Of a stretch of DNA of 64,000 nt, positions 11,860 through 23,049 are shown one piece after another. Position 1 is the stretch's first letter, and every line of letters starts with the position of its first letter. Made by a program: the position numbers and the translations under genes. The DNA lies in NCBI RefSeq assembly GCF_028389875.1, contig NC_084675.1, forward strand, positions 24,204,412 to 24,268,411. The letters run 5' to 3'. A model generated the notes under the pieces. That model had not been told where the DNA came from and made no database searches. It saw only the letters and a program-made list of their open reading frames with translations. This stretch comes from Rhea pennata. Taxonomy: Eukaryota; Chordata; Aves; Rheiformes; Rheidae.

Positions 11860-12840
11860 ACGCCGCGGGTCCCGGGCCGGCAGCACCGCGCTGGGGACGG
11901 CCGGCCACGGGGCTCCAATCTCACGGCACGACCGAAACCGCGGAGGATGCAGAACCTTGCTGTCATTAAGCAGATGGGAAATGGATGTTTATGGAATCGG
12001 TTTTAATCGCGTTACGGACGCATCTGGCGCCCCCCCCCCCCGCCTTTGATCTGCGGCGCGGCGGCTCGGGGGCATTTTCCGCGGCCCTCAGAGCCGGCCG
12101 GGCCCGCGCAGGCGGCGGCTCCCCGCGGGGCCGGGCCGCGGCGCTGCAGGGTGCGGCGCGGCGCGGCCCGGCCCGGCTCGGCTCGGCCCGGCCCGGCGCG
12201 GCCACTCTCATTGTCCGCACCCCCCACCCGCCGCCCTGAGCCTCCGCCGGCCCCGCCGCCATCTTGGGGCCGTCGCGGCGCCAGCGCGGGCCGACAGCGC
12301 CCCCTGCCGCCGCGCGGGGGGAGCAGGGGCGGGGGGCGCGGCGGGCCGGGGGCCCGGGAGAGGGGAGGGCCCGGGGGGGTCCTGAGGGCCCGGGGGGCCC
12401 GGCGGGCAGGGGGCCCCGGGAGAGGGGGGGGGCCCGGGGAACCGGGGAGGGCCCGGGGGGGTCCTGAGGGCCCGGGGGGCCCGGCGGGCAGGGGGCCTCG
12501 GGAGAGGGGGGGGCCCGGGGAACCGGGGAGGGCCCGGGGGGGTCCTGAGGGCCCGGGGGGGCCGGGGGACCGGGGGGGGCCCGGGGGACCGGCTGCCCTG
12601 CGGCTCCCCGGGCCGTGCCTCCCCCGCGCCCGCCTCCAGCACTCAGCTGCCCCCGGGCCTCGAGCAGCCCCAGCTCGGACTCGGGCTCAGGCTCCGCTCG
12701 AGCCCCGCTCAGGCCTGGCCTCGGGCTCAGGCTTGGGCCCCGCTCACGTTCGGGCTCAGGCTCCCCTCAGGCTTGCGCTTCAGGAGGGTTCAGCCCCCGC
12801 TAGGGTTCAGGCCCAGGCTCGGGCTCAGGCTGTTCGTGTC
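11860..12840 (+). promoter_or_regulatory. Orphan CpG-island promoter with YY1 motif
   Basis: Nearly 1 kb of very GC- and CpG-rich sequence stands out from its flanks. At 12255-12267 it has GCCGCCATCTTGG, the consensus YY1 element usually found just downstream of the start site in housekeeping promoters, on the + strand. The same motif occurs at 61.2 kb where ZNF821 should start. No protein gene is recognised downstream before 23 kb. The island may start a non-coding RNA or a remote 5' exon of the coiled-coil gene at 23 kb. The transcript is inferred, the motif is seen. Confidence 0.55.
12340..12600 (+). repeat. G-rich tandem repeat inside the CpG island
   Basis: Units made of 'gggcccgggggggtcctga' and 'gggcccggggggcc' recur about four times with long G runs. 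The G runs give strong G-quadruplex potential on the + strand. Confidence 0.85.
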
Positions 12841-15800
12841 AGGTGCCCACGCGTGTCCTGGGCTTGGCACAGCTGAGGGGAATAAATAAATAAAATAAAT
12901 GAAACCCAAATCCCACAGCATCATCATGCTGCAGGGAGGAAGGTGACCAGCTTGGGGGTCACCACTGCTCAATCTCTGCCTGCAGTAGAAGATTGGGTGA
13001 AAATGCCCAGAGAAGTCTAGGAAGTGGCCAACAGCCTGTGATTTCTATCAAAGAAAGCAAAATCCAGCATCTTCTGACAAGTGATAGAAAGACAATGGGA
13101 CTTTGGTGCGGCTGGAGCTGGTGACCAGCAAAGTGGGACTGGCTGGACAGCGGCTGTGACCCTCAGTCTGGAGTTCCTAAGGGAACCCACCTGTTGATAC
13201 ACACAGCACAGGCTGCTGGCCATGGAGGTGACAGCCCCAAAACTGCTCTGGAGCACAAGAAACCAGCCAGCACATTTCCACCAGAAAGCTCTGGTTCGCT
13301 AGGTGGGACAGCTAAGGAGATCCCAGGTCTGCCAGGAGATGGACAGAAGCCTCTCCTGTTGCAGGGGAGGCAAGGCAGGAGCTCCGGAAGAGTTTCTGAC
13401 CTGGGAGTGTTTTGTATAGCCCAGTCTCTGTTTGCCAGCAGCTGCTGCAGCATCACCCAGTCACCAGCAGAAGGCCTGCAGGAGACGTTTGACCATATCC
13501 CTGGACATATGCACTAACATATCCTGTTCTGTCCTTAAGCAGTAAAGAAGCCTCAGTACAGTGACAGAAGAGGTGGAGCTGTTTGGAGCTGCCCATGCAT
13601 CTTTCAGGGGTTGTCAATGCACTCAAGCGGAGTGCGACCTCGACTCGCTGTGCACCTGTGGTGGAGCTGCCGGGTGTCAGCGAGCAGAACAGAGGGACAC
13701 TGCAGTGGCACGGGTCACAGCAGGTCTCTTTCCTGGGTCCTGTGAGCCGCACTGGTCACCCTGGACCTGAAAGGACACTGGGGAATGGACAGGAATTCAA
13801 ATAAAGTCATGGAGAATAAGTCAGGAGCCTAGAAATATTTAATGCGCAAAACTGAAAATCAAGTTGTTACCTTGTAAAAAGGAAGGGATTAAGAAAGAGT
13901 AGTGTGAGCAGGCCTGAAGTAGTACTGGTTTGACTTTGCAGATCAGGACTTCTCTAATTAAATGTAAAATTATTCCATTCAAAAAAAAATAGAGAAGAAG
14001 AAAATGCTTTTCTTCATGCAACACTGAATTAGTCTGTGAAATTCACTAGTCTGGAATGTCCCCCAAGGCAACAACCTGGCAGGCTGATTGGACCTTTGTA
14101 TGGATAAACTGAACATCTAGAGTTACGTTGACAAAGTCTTCAGGGAGCTACCCCATCCTTTTTGTATATTCTAGTTTGCAGTGGTTAAGGATAAGTTGCA
14201 TGTAGTGTCCCACTACCTGTTCAGGTCTTGTCTCAGTAATGGCTAATATAGGTCACCATCGGAGAGGTCACCTATGGGCCTGCTCCAGCCTGCAACTCCT
14301 GTGCGCTGCTGTCACCGTGGTGGTAGCAGGACCATCACTGGATGCTATCATCCATTTTAAAGGGCAAAGGTAGTGTGCTGATGTCTCCTGCTGGCTAGGA
14401 AGTGTGCAGGCCTCCAGCGAGCAGAGCGTGCTGGTCACGCGGCCTGACGTGGGAGTCCAGAGGGCTGGGTCAGGGTGGCAGCATTAGCAGGAGCACCTTG
14501 GGAGAGCTGAAATAGTCACAGGGCTCTCCATGCTGCAGGTCCTGGAGCCCTGGGCAGCATCATGCCACCAAGGCTCACTGGAATAGGTCTTTCACCCGGG
14601 CAATACCAGACCAGCAGATTCTCCAGACGCTAGTCCGGTTGTCAGACGACGCAGAGGTGAGAGGGCTCTCTCTCACCCAAAGGTGGAAAGGGGTGAGCAG
14701 CTCCTCTCCATCTTCAAGGACCTGTGATTCCTATGCTGCAGACGCTGCTGGAGAGGGTCTCTGGAGGCTCGGCTATGTGGCCATCCCAGAGCTATGGGGG
14801 CAGCAGCAGAGCCAGCATGCTCCTGCTCTTCTGCGTTGGGTGCTTAGGAGCACCTTGCATCTGTCTGCTGACCTGCAGCCAGTGCCTGGGCTGGCTGCCC
14901 GGCTTGCTGCGTGGCACTGCTGCACCGCTAATGGGTCTTCTGGGAGGCTCCCGCAAAAAGAGCTGTAGTGCTTGTGCTGGCTGGTGCTCATGGGATCTCT
15001 GTGACCAACCGAGTTGCACCACCTTGTCCAAAAGAGTCTGTAAGGGATGAGCCTCAGCCCTGAGCTTTCAGCATTATTAAGCTGCATTTGCTTCGTCACC
15101 TCCTTTTGCCCTGTCCTCTGCCTCCCAGTCACTGGGTTTCTGCAGCCTTAGTTCAGTGCAGACCAAGGGCTTCCTGGGGGCTCTGCCTGGCTCCACAGGT
15201 GGCCAGCTCTGGCAGCCCCGTACTGCAGTACCAAGGATGCCGTGATTTACTCCAGGCTGAGGTCCCTGCAGTCTGTGTTCACCAAGGGCTGTGCTGCAGC
15301 TAGCTTTGATCTTAAAGCCCAAAACAGTCCTAGTCTTGAACCAAGAGGTTCGCTCAAGCGCCTGCTCTCACACGCATGTTTGCAGGCTCCCCACCCTTGT
15401 GTGTTCTGTTTTGCCTCAACCTTGCCAGACAGCCAGAGTGCCTCCAGCGTTAAAGATGCCCTCGTGTTCAGTGTGAGTGGCCTGCAGGGGCAGCGGAAGG
15501 CAGAGGCTCATTGCAGAACATGCGAGAGCAGCAGTTGCTCAGCTGGCTCGATTGAAATTCCTGCTCAGGATATTAAGACTTGTTCACCTGGGAGCTGGCA
15601 CACAGCAGCGTGAGAGACCAGTGCTGCACGCGGAGCGCTCTGCAGGGCTGCAGCATGTTCCCTTTGTTAAATTTTTCACTAACACTGTAAAATCAATAAG
15701 CAGTCCTCAGGTGGTGCAGCCCTCTGCTACAAGGCTCTGTAAGCAGCTCTGGATTAACCCTTCCCCAAATAAATAGAGGCACATATTGCTTGGCATTTGC

Positions 15801-16959
15801 ACAGGCAGGCCTGGTGGCATGGAGCCCATGCCAGCGGATGGCCATGGAGATGTTTGTGCTTCTTTCTCCTAGCTTTGATTCCTTGTGCTGGCTCTCTCCC
15901 TGGAGGAGGAAGAGCTCCCTGATGATGGGCGTGTGAAGACCAAGGGGCGGCTCACGTCCGTCATCTCCTTTGGCTACAGGCAGCACAACTCCAGAAACAA
16001 GCAAGTCGTCCCTACTGGCTGGATTAACCTCGCTGCAGGAAAGGGCCATTACGGGGCCCAAAGCACCGCGCCACCCTGGGAGAGCCGCATCCCCACACAG
16101 CCACAGTGCTGGGGCCGGCTCGCTGTGGGAGTGAGCGCGGCTGTACCAAGGTCCCTGCAGGGCAGGAGCAGGTGCCTCCCGGGCACAGGCGACTCCCACA
16201 ACACCGGAGGTCTGAACAAGCCAACGCACGAGTGCGGCCAGAAGACTGCAGAGAGCGGTGGAAGCCGCGTATGGCTCCTCTGAGCCGCAGGTGGCAGCTG
16301 TTGCCATACGGCTCTTTTCCTCCGTTATCCGCTTGCAGGCATGTGCTCCATCTTTGTGGTGCTCATCAGATCTTTCTGTGTATTATTTTAGATTTTTAAA
16401 AATTTTATCAAACAGATTACTGCCACAGCTCGCTCCACCATCAGGGTGAGGACAGCAGTGGGATTAGACTGGCATTCCCCTGGTTTTCCCTTCTCTTCTT
16501 TTTTTCCACATTTTTTCCCCAGGTTGGCATGCACCACCTGAAGCAGTGTTGTGTTTGCCTGGGTTTGTTTCTGGGGAAGGTGCTAGGCCACAGGAGGATG
16601 AAGCCTGGGTAAGCTTAAAAATATGTAGCTATTTTTCTGTGGTTACAATTTTTTTTACACTAGTAATTTTGTCACATGCAAGTATTTTTCCACTCATTCC
16701 GTAACTCAGAAATAGTTGAAAGGATCTTAATCAAACATCTGAAGTAAATGAATATTCAGGCCAAGGCTCAGCATGGAAAATTTTAGCTGCAAAACAGAAG
16801 TGTTTGAGCAAGCGTTGAGCCCGGGTGTGATGTTATCACGTCAGCTATTGCCCATGCTCCGGGTAACCAAGTGCTACAGCTGTGCAAGCCCCGGCGCTCA
16901 CCCTCCCCTGCCCTCAACTGCAGGCAGGTGCTGGGGAGCCGTGCAGAGGGACTGTCACG
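12841..16959. other. Intergenic, no gene recognised
   Basis: Contains an 'aataaataaataaaataaat' simple stretch near 12880, and otherwise mixed sequence. One open stretch (about 15885-16000, Glu-rich then basic) has an upstream CTAG acceptor-like site but no partner exons, so I do not call it. The AT-rich 16375-16760 segment holds nothing I can name. Confidence 0.45.
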
Positions 16960-17620
16960 TCCCCAAACTTCCCCATGAGTCCTGGCATCCCTGCGAGACC
17001 CAGCATCTCCCAATGTCCCCGTAAGCCCCAGTATTCCCGCATCCCTCAACATCCTCGTGTGCCCATGTGCCTCAGCATCCCCAAATGTCCTCATGAGCCC
17101 CAGTGTCCCCACAAGACCCAGCATCCCCACGGGCTTCAGTGTTCCCACATTCCCCAGTGTCCCCATGAGCCCCAATGTCCCCGTGAGCTCAAATGTCCTC
17201 ACAAGACCCAGCATCCCCCTGTCCCCCCAATATCCCTGTGAGCCCCTGCATCCCCATGCCCCCCAACATCTATCTCCACATCCCTCAATGTCCCTGCAAG
17301 CCTCCAACCTCCCCCCCAAGTCCCGACATCCCCACAAGCTCTCGTGTCCCCATGAGCCCTGGCATCCCCCAATGCCCCAGCACCCTGTGACCCCTGACAT
17401 GCCCGTGAGGCCTAAGGTCCCCAGCGTCCCCCAATGTCCCTGCAAGCCCTGACATCCCTGTGAGCCCCGACATCCTTGCATCCCCTGCTATACCCATGTC
17501 CCCCAGCATCCCTGTGAGCTCCAACGTCCCCCATGAGCCCTGACATCCTCGCAAGCCCTGACATCCCTGGGAGCTTGAACGTCCTTGTGAGCCCCAGCAT
17601 CCCTGCAGGTCCCCATGGCC
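16960..17620 (+). repeat. Degenerate minisatellite, about 15/30-bp units
   Basis: For about 650 bp the + strand alternates words such as 'ccccatgagccc', 'cagcatcccc' and 'aatgtcccc'. The unit is about 15 bp with 30-bp higher order. Open frames across it are simply repeat translation. Confidence 0.9.
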
Positions 17621-18080
17621 TCTCTAGCTCCTGCACCACAGTGTCAAGCAGCAGCTGCCAGGCCTGGCCGCCCCGCAGGCTCTCGCTCCCCGGATGGGTC
17701 AGGCAGCACCCATGCTTCATGCCTGGGGACAGGATTTCGCCGTTTGCAGTGGTGGGCTGGTGCCTGCCTGTGCTTGGCTCAGCACAGTGGCCAGCTGCTC
17801 TGCAATTGCGGAGCTTCTCCTTTGCTGGCCCCTGGTCCTTGTGTACACAAATCCGTCACTGGTGACTCATTCCTTTTTGTTTTCTTCCATTTTGTAGGCA
17901 AAAATACTACTAGCTGTAAAAAGTGGTATCATTTGGGTTTTGCTCTAAACTTTTTTTTCTCCCCTCCCCTTTCTGTTCCATTTGCTGGATTGCAGTATAC
18001 TGGGAAATGGTACAGAGACCATGTGGTTTAGGAGACCATGTGGCAGAGTGAGACCATATGTGCATGCTACAGGGGTGCGC
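17621..18080. other. Spacer, nothing recognised
   Basis: Short unique segment between a minisatellite and a microsatellite. No gene or element recognised. Confidence 0.5.
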
Positions 18081-18088
18081 GAGTGTGT

Positions 18089-18128
<40 letters not shown>

Positions 18129-18195
18129 ATATATATATATATATGCATGTATGTTTGTGTATGCACACATGTGTGCGCACGTGCGTGTGTGCATG
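18081..18195 (+). repeat. (TG)n-(TA)n-(TG)n compound microsatellite
   Basis: A long TG run is followed by an uninterrupted TA run at about 18127-18144, then imperfect TG/CG dinucleotides. The alternating purine-pyrimidine tract could adopt Z-form or cruciform structure. Confidence 0.95.
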
Positions 18196-18989
18196 TGATT
18201 AGCACCTGCATCAAGTACTGGGCCTTGGCCAAGGTGCTCTACAGCCTTTGCACAAGGCAGTGGTGAGTACCGTGGCAAGGGAGCTGTCAGGGAAGGCCAG
18301 CTCAAAGCACAGGCGGTGTCTCCTCAGCTATTATTTTCCACACACAGCTAGTTCTGCCTTTGGAATACCCCAAACCACTGGCCGGGGAGGGGGGGAGATG
18401 GAGGGGGGGGCCCAGCCCTCAGGACTGTGGCGTTGGGCATGTCCAGACAAATGAGACAAGAAAATAATGATGCAAAGTCTGCCCTGTTGAGAGGAGTCTC
18501 CTGGTTTCCAGTGTGCAGCAGCTTCATGCTGCTGTCTAGGAACCAGGCCCCCCGGGCGGCTGCTGGGAAAGGTGCCCAGCCGTGCTGGACATCGACAGCC
18601 GCTGACGCTCAAGACGCAAACCGCGCGAGACCCTCAGATGCCCCGCAGGCAGCTGGGCCGGCGGGCTGGGGCAGCACGGAGCCTCTCTGGGGCCGCTCTC
18701 CCGGCTGCTCCCCGGCTGCTCCCACCACCCAGCTCACAACCTGGGCCTCTTTTGCAAACGGGCCATGCAGATGTTTGCAAGCCACAGCGCTACTGCCTTC
18801 GCATCCAGGAGCGGAGCTGCCGGGGCCACCGGGAGCGGCGCTGCCAGGAGCAGAGCCGTCGGGAGTGGGACGCGGCACCAGCACGCGCGGTGCCGGGCAG
18901 CCCGGGGGGCCGGCGCTCTCAGGGGGGCCATCTGCACAGCGACACGGCACCTGCCAACCCTTCCCGCTCCTCTCGGGGATCTCTCGGCT
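18196..18989. other. Intergenic, GC-rich, nothing recognised
   Basis: Moderately CpG-rich from about 18540 to 18960 without a recognisable exon. A G-rich run lies near 18380-18412. Confidence 0.45.
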
Positions 18990-19320
18990 TCCTTTGTTTT
19001 CCCGATTTCCATTTTGCATCCTAAAATATTCACTCCAAGTTCCGCTTGACAGACGTCCCTAATCTAATCTCCACGTCTGCTTTCTAATTTTTGCAGTCAG
19101 GATAAAACAAATCGGCTGGCGTTAATTGCCTGTGCAGCGGCCTGGAGCTTTGCGCCGTGATTTACGAGCTCAGAGCAGGCGCTCTGCAACACATTTTTCT
19201 TAATTTATTTTTAATGAGTCTCTCAATTAATTTTCTTGGAAACATCTTAATGATGTTGGAGGCGGGTGTTAATGAGGCCTGCACCAGCTCCTCATTTTGC
19301 ATTTTTTAAAGTACCGGATA
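18990..19320. other. Candidate conserved non-coding element
   Basis: An abrupt AT-rich, high-complexity block between GC-rich flanks has several homeodomain-type words: TTAATTG near 19124, AATTTATTTTTAATGA near 19202, TCAATTAATTTT near 19223 and GTTAATGAGG near 19268. No open frame or repeat explains it. This is the typical look of a developmental enhancer beside a gene such as ZFHX3. It is a composition-based inference. Confidence 0.35.
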
Positions 19321-19399
19321 GCATCAGGAGCGAGCACCTCATCCTAAAGCACAGCTCAAGGCTTGGGAGAGGCCTGTACCTGCACCTCCTCCCAGTCCC

Positions 19400-20190
19400 A
19401 CCTCCTAAGAGGTCTGCAGTGTCCCCATATGGCCAGAGTGTCCCCATGTCTGTGGTGTCTCCGTGACCATGGTGTCTCCAGGACCATGGTGTCTGTGTCC
19501 CTGTAATTGTGGTGTCCTTGTGTCTGAGGTGTTCCCATGTCTGCGGTGTCTCCATGTCTGCAGCGGACTCACAGCTGCCTTGTCCATAGCGACCCCGTGT
19601 CTGTGGCATTCTGATGTCTGCAGTGTCCCCATGTCCATGGTGTCCTCACATCCCCAGTGTCCTCATGTCCCTGTGGCCACGAGAACATGTCCTCAAATCT
19701 GCAGTGTTCCCATGTCCATGATGTCCCCAGTGTCCCTGTGTCAGTGACATCCTCATGCTTCCAGTATTCCTGGTGTTCCCATGGGCCCCAGCATCCCTTT
19801 ACCTGTGACATCCCTGTGTTCTCATGTCCATAATGTCCCCACATCCCCAGTGTCCTCATGTCCCCATATGACGTCCCCCGTCTGTGGTGTCCCCTATCCT
19901 CAGTGTCCCCATGTCCATGGTGTCCCCACATCCCCATGTCTGTGGTGTTTCCACATCCCCAATGTCCCCTTGTCCAAGGTGTACCTGTGTCCCCCATATC
20001 CCCAATGTCCCTGCATCCCTATGATGTCCCCTGTCCATGATGTCCCCAGTGTCCTCATGTCTCTATGTCTGTGGTGTCCTCATATCCTTCATCCATGGTG
20101 TCCCCAGTGTTCCCACGTCCCTGTGTTTATGGTGTCCCTGGTTTCCCCATGTCCATGGCATTCCAGTGTCCACGGTGCAGGGACCGTGTG
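19400..20190 (+). repeat. Minisatellite, TGTCCCCATGTC-type units
   Basis: Almost 800 bp of imperfect units based on 'gtgtccccatgtc' and 'catggtgtcc', period about 15 with longer multiples. The core word is shared with the 17-kb array, so the two may have a common origin. Confidence 0.9.
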
Positions 20191-20699
20191 CCATGGTGCG
20201 GCAGCAGTTTAATTTCCATTCTCATGGCCTTGCGAAGAGCAGCAGCAAGGCAGCTGCACGGGCCTTAAAGCATGGGCCAGCGCTCAGCTCTGCAGCTGCC
20301 CAGGGGCACGGCGATGCCACGCCAGGGCGTCCACTGGCCCCGCTCCGCTCCAGCTGCCTGCCGGCCAGCAGTGTCCCCCAGGCTCCCTGCGACGGACACA
20401 GCACGGTGCAGAACGCTGCAGCACGGCAGGGCATGGCGCAGCACAGCACGCATGGCACCATGCCGCGCAGCGCGGCGTGCAGGCAGGGTCCAGGCCTGCG
20501 GTGGGTGCAGGCTGGTGGCACAGCCAGGGCTGCAATCGGGGCAGAGGCCGCAAAGACCCATGCGAGGGGCAGCTGCGAAAGGGCCCCGCGCTGCCGACAG
20601 TCAAGGTGGGTGCTCACCCCTGCGGGGCTGCAGACCCGGGCCGTTCTGTGCCACACGGAGGTACGCGGTGCCCCGCAGAGTGGCACAGTGACAAGCAGC
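20191..20699. other. GC-rich spacer, nothing recognised
   Basis: Unique GC-rich sequence between repeat blocks. Several overlapping open frames on both strands reflect base composition only. Confidence 0.5.
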
Positions 20700-20910
20700 G
20701 CCATGTCATGTGGCGTCAACTTGCAGAGAGCTGCACCAAGCCACGCCATGACACACAGGGCTGTGCCGTGCAGAGCTGTGCCATGCAGAGCTGAGCTGTG
20801 CCACGCAGAGCAGTGCCATGCTGTGCCATGCTAAGCCATGCCATGCAGAGCCACGCTGTGCTGCGCAGAGCTGTGCCGCGCTGTGCCGTGCCGAGCTGCT
20901 GCGGCCAGGT
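20700..20910 (+). repeat. Imperfect GCCATGCAGAGCTGT repeat
   Basis: About 200 bp in which 'gccatgcagagctgtgc' variants recur roughly every 16-20 bp. Units are strongly diverged. Confidence 0.75.
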
Positions 20911-21399
20911 GGCCCCGGTGGCGACACAGCGCAGGCTGCTGTGGGGAGGCACCTGCCCTGTCGGAAAGCAGCACAAGGCTGTGCCGGAGGCCGGGGCAGC
21001 AGGACGCCGGCACAGGGCCGCTGGCAGAGTCGAGGCCTGCTGGCAGCGGGGCCGGCACGGTGCCGCGCGGCGCTCCGGCGTGGCTGCAGCTGCTGCCGAG
21101 CAGGTTGCCACGGCAACCGGCAGAGCTGCCAGGGCGCATCCCAGCTCAGCGCCTGGACCAGCCCGGCCCGGGCGATTTCCAGAGGGGCAGTGGGACAGGA
21201 CAGGAACCCGCCGGAGCCCCTGCCTGCCGGGCGGCACACGCAGAGCGCAGCGCCCGTCCCCGCGTCGGCTGTGCCCACCGCGCATCCGCACTCCCGGTTT
21301 GTTCACATTTGCTGCAGAACACACACAGATTAAGAGGGGGGGTTGAGGGTTTTTTGTTTTCCCCACAATTGATCTGGTGCTTTAAGAGGGGGGGGGAAC

Positions 21400-21430
<31 letters not shown>

Positions 21431-21676
21431 CTTGGCTGTCTAAACACGATTGATAACACTATTGATCTGTGCTAGGAAGCCGTGCAGATGGGGAAGGGCG
21501 TGGCGAAATTGAAATTTCATTTCCAGCAACTTGTTCCTGTTATTTTTACCCTTTTGGACAGGGAGAAACATGGAGTAACAGCCTCAGTCGATGTGGCTGA
21601 CAGCTCCTGGGAGAGTGCGGCATGGCAACTCAGGAGCCAGGTGCAGCAGGAGGCCACCGTGATCACTGCGCGCAGC
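20911..21676. other. GC-rich spacer with G and A homopolymers
   Basis: No gene recognised. A run of G at about 21388-21396 is followed by a long A run at about 21400-21426. Homopolymer lengths of this kind are prone to sequencing error. Confidence 0.55.
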
Positions 21677-22294
21677 ACCATGCACACTTGGCACAGCGCC
21701 ACATGCAGCGCCATGCACACTTGGCACAGCGCCACGTGCAGCGCCGTGCGCACCCCAGTACAGCGCTACGTGCAGCGCCATGCACACCTGGCACAGCGCC
21801 ACATGCAGCGCCGTGCGCACCCCAGTACAGCGCTACGTGCAGCGCCATGCACACCTGGCACAGCGCCACGTGCAGCGCCGTGCGCACCCCAGTACAGCGC
21901 TACGTGCAGCGCCATGCACACCTGGCACAGCGCCACGTGCAGCGCCGTGCGCACCCCAGTACAGCGCTACGTGCAGCGCCATGCACACCTGGCACAGCGC
22001 CACGTGCAGCGCCGTGCGCACCCCAGTACAGCGCTACGTGCAGCGCCATGCACACCTGGCACAGCGCCACATGCAGCACCGTGCGCACCCCAGTACAGCG
22101 CTACGTGCAGCGCCATGCACACCTGGCACAGCGCCACGTGCAGCGCCGTGCGCACCCCAGTACAGCGCTACGTGCAGCGCCATGCACACCTGGCACAGCG
22201 CCACATGCAGCACCGTGCACACCCCAGTACAGCGCTACGTGCAGCGCCATGCACACCTGGCACAGCGCTATGTGCAGCGCCGTGCGCACCCCAG
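21677..22294 (+). repeat. 67-bp tandem repeat, about nine units
   Basis: A 67-bp unit built from 'cacctggcacagcgccac', 'gtgcagcgccgtgcgcacc' and 'ccagtacagcgctac' is repeated about nine times with few differences between units. 67 is not a multiple of three, so the frame shifts each unit, yet no unit contains a stop in any + frame. The resulting open frames have no coding meaning. Confidence 0.95.
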
Positions 22295-22399
22295 CTGACC
22301 CTGCCGTAGCTGCAGGCTGCCTGCCCCTGGTCACCAGGACGGGACGGGCCCGGCACAGCGCACAGATGGCACCAGGGCGGTGCAGCCCGGCAGCAAGCA

Positions 22400-23049
22400 C
22401 CGCGTGACGCCGGGGCAGCGTGCGGGGCAGGTGCCATCTCCGGGCACGAGGACAGGGCCAGGAGGCAGCAGCACGGATATGTGAGCCGGGAGGAGCCGGA
22501 GCCACGCGGAGCTGGGGTGCGCTGGGAGGAGTGGGGCGGGTGGGCGTGCGGGTCGCCGGGTTCTGGTTCTTACTGTTGTCCCCAGAACACGGGGCCGGGC
22601 GGGGGCCGGCAGCCCCGTGGGGCAGCGTGTTGCAGCATGCCGGGGCCAGGGCACTGCTGGGGGGCGGCCACGGTGAGGGGCCGGGGCCCGCTCGGGGAGT
22701 GGAGGGCGGCTCCGGCTGGGCTCCACGGCATGGTGGGGGCATCGCTGGGCCCGGCCCCGCAGTGCAGGCCTGGCACCCCACAGTGTGGCAGGGGTCCCTA
22801 GCTCCGCAGGCGGCGAGCGCCCCGTAGCAGGGCAGCGGGTGCTGCACGGCACGGTGGGTGCCCCACGGCAGGGTAGCGGGTGCCAGGCCCAGACAGCCCC
22901 ACGGTGCGGGTGGGTGGGTGCAGCCAGAGCCTGCGGGGCGCCAGGCGACGGCTGTCCGCGGCCGGCAGGAGCGGGCGGCTGGGATGCAGCGCCGGGGATG
23001 CGGCAGCGCCTCTCGGAGCAGCTAAGCGGTCGCAGGCGAGCGGGCAGCC
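22400..23049 (+). promoter_or_regulatory. CpG-rich putative promoter of PMFBP1
   Basis: GC- and CpG-rich sequence runs directly into the predicted start codon at 23050, which has a strong context (gcagccATGG). No TATA box seen. Assignment as the promoter depends on the start-exon model being right. Confidence 0.4.

Noticed and set aside
12046-12876. A 276-codon Gly/Arg/Pro-rich open frame in the 12-kb CpG island
   Set aside because: Low-complexity translation of a GC-rich promoter and G-rich repeat.
15885-16283. Possible exon with an acidic then basic open frame
   Set aside because: No partner exons, no recognised domain and only one weak acceptor-like site.
21677-22294. CRISPR-like appearance of the 67-bp array
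   Set aside because: The genome is a vertebrate, and the units are contiguous near-identical repeats without distinct spacers.
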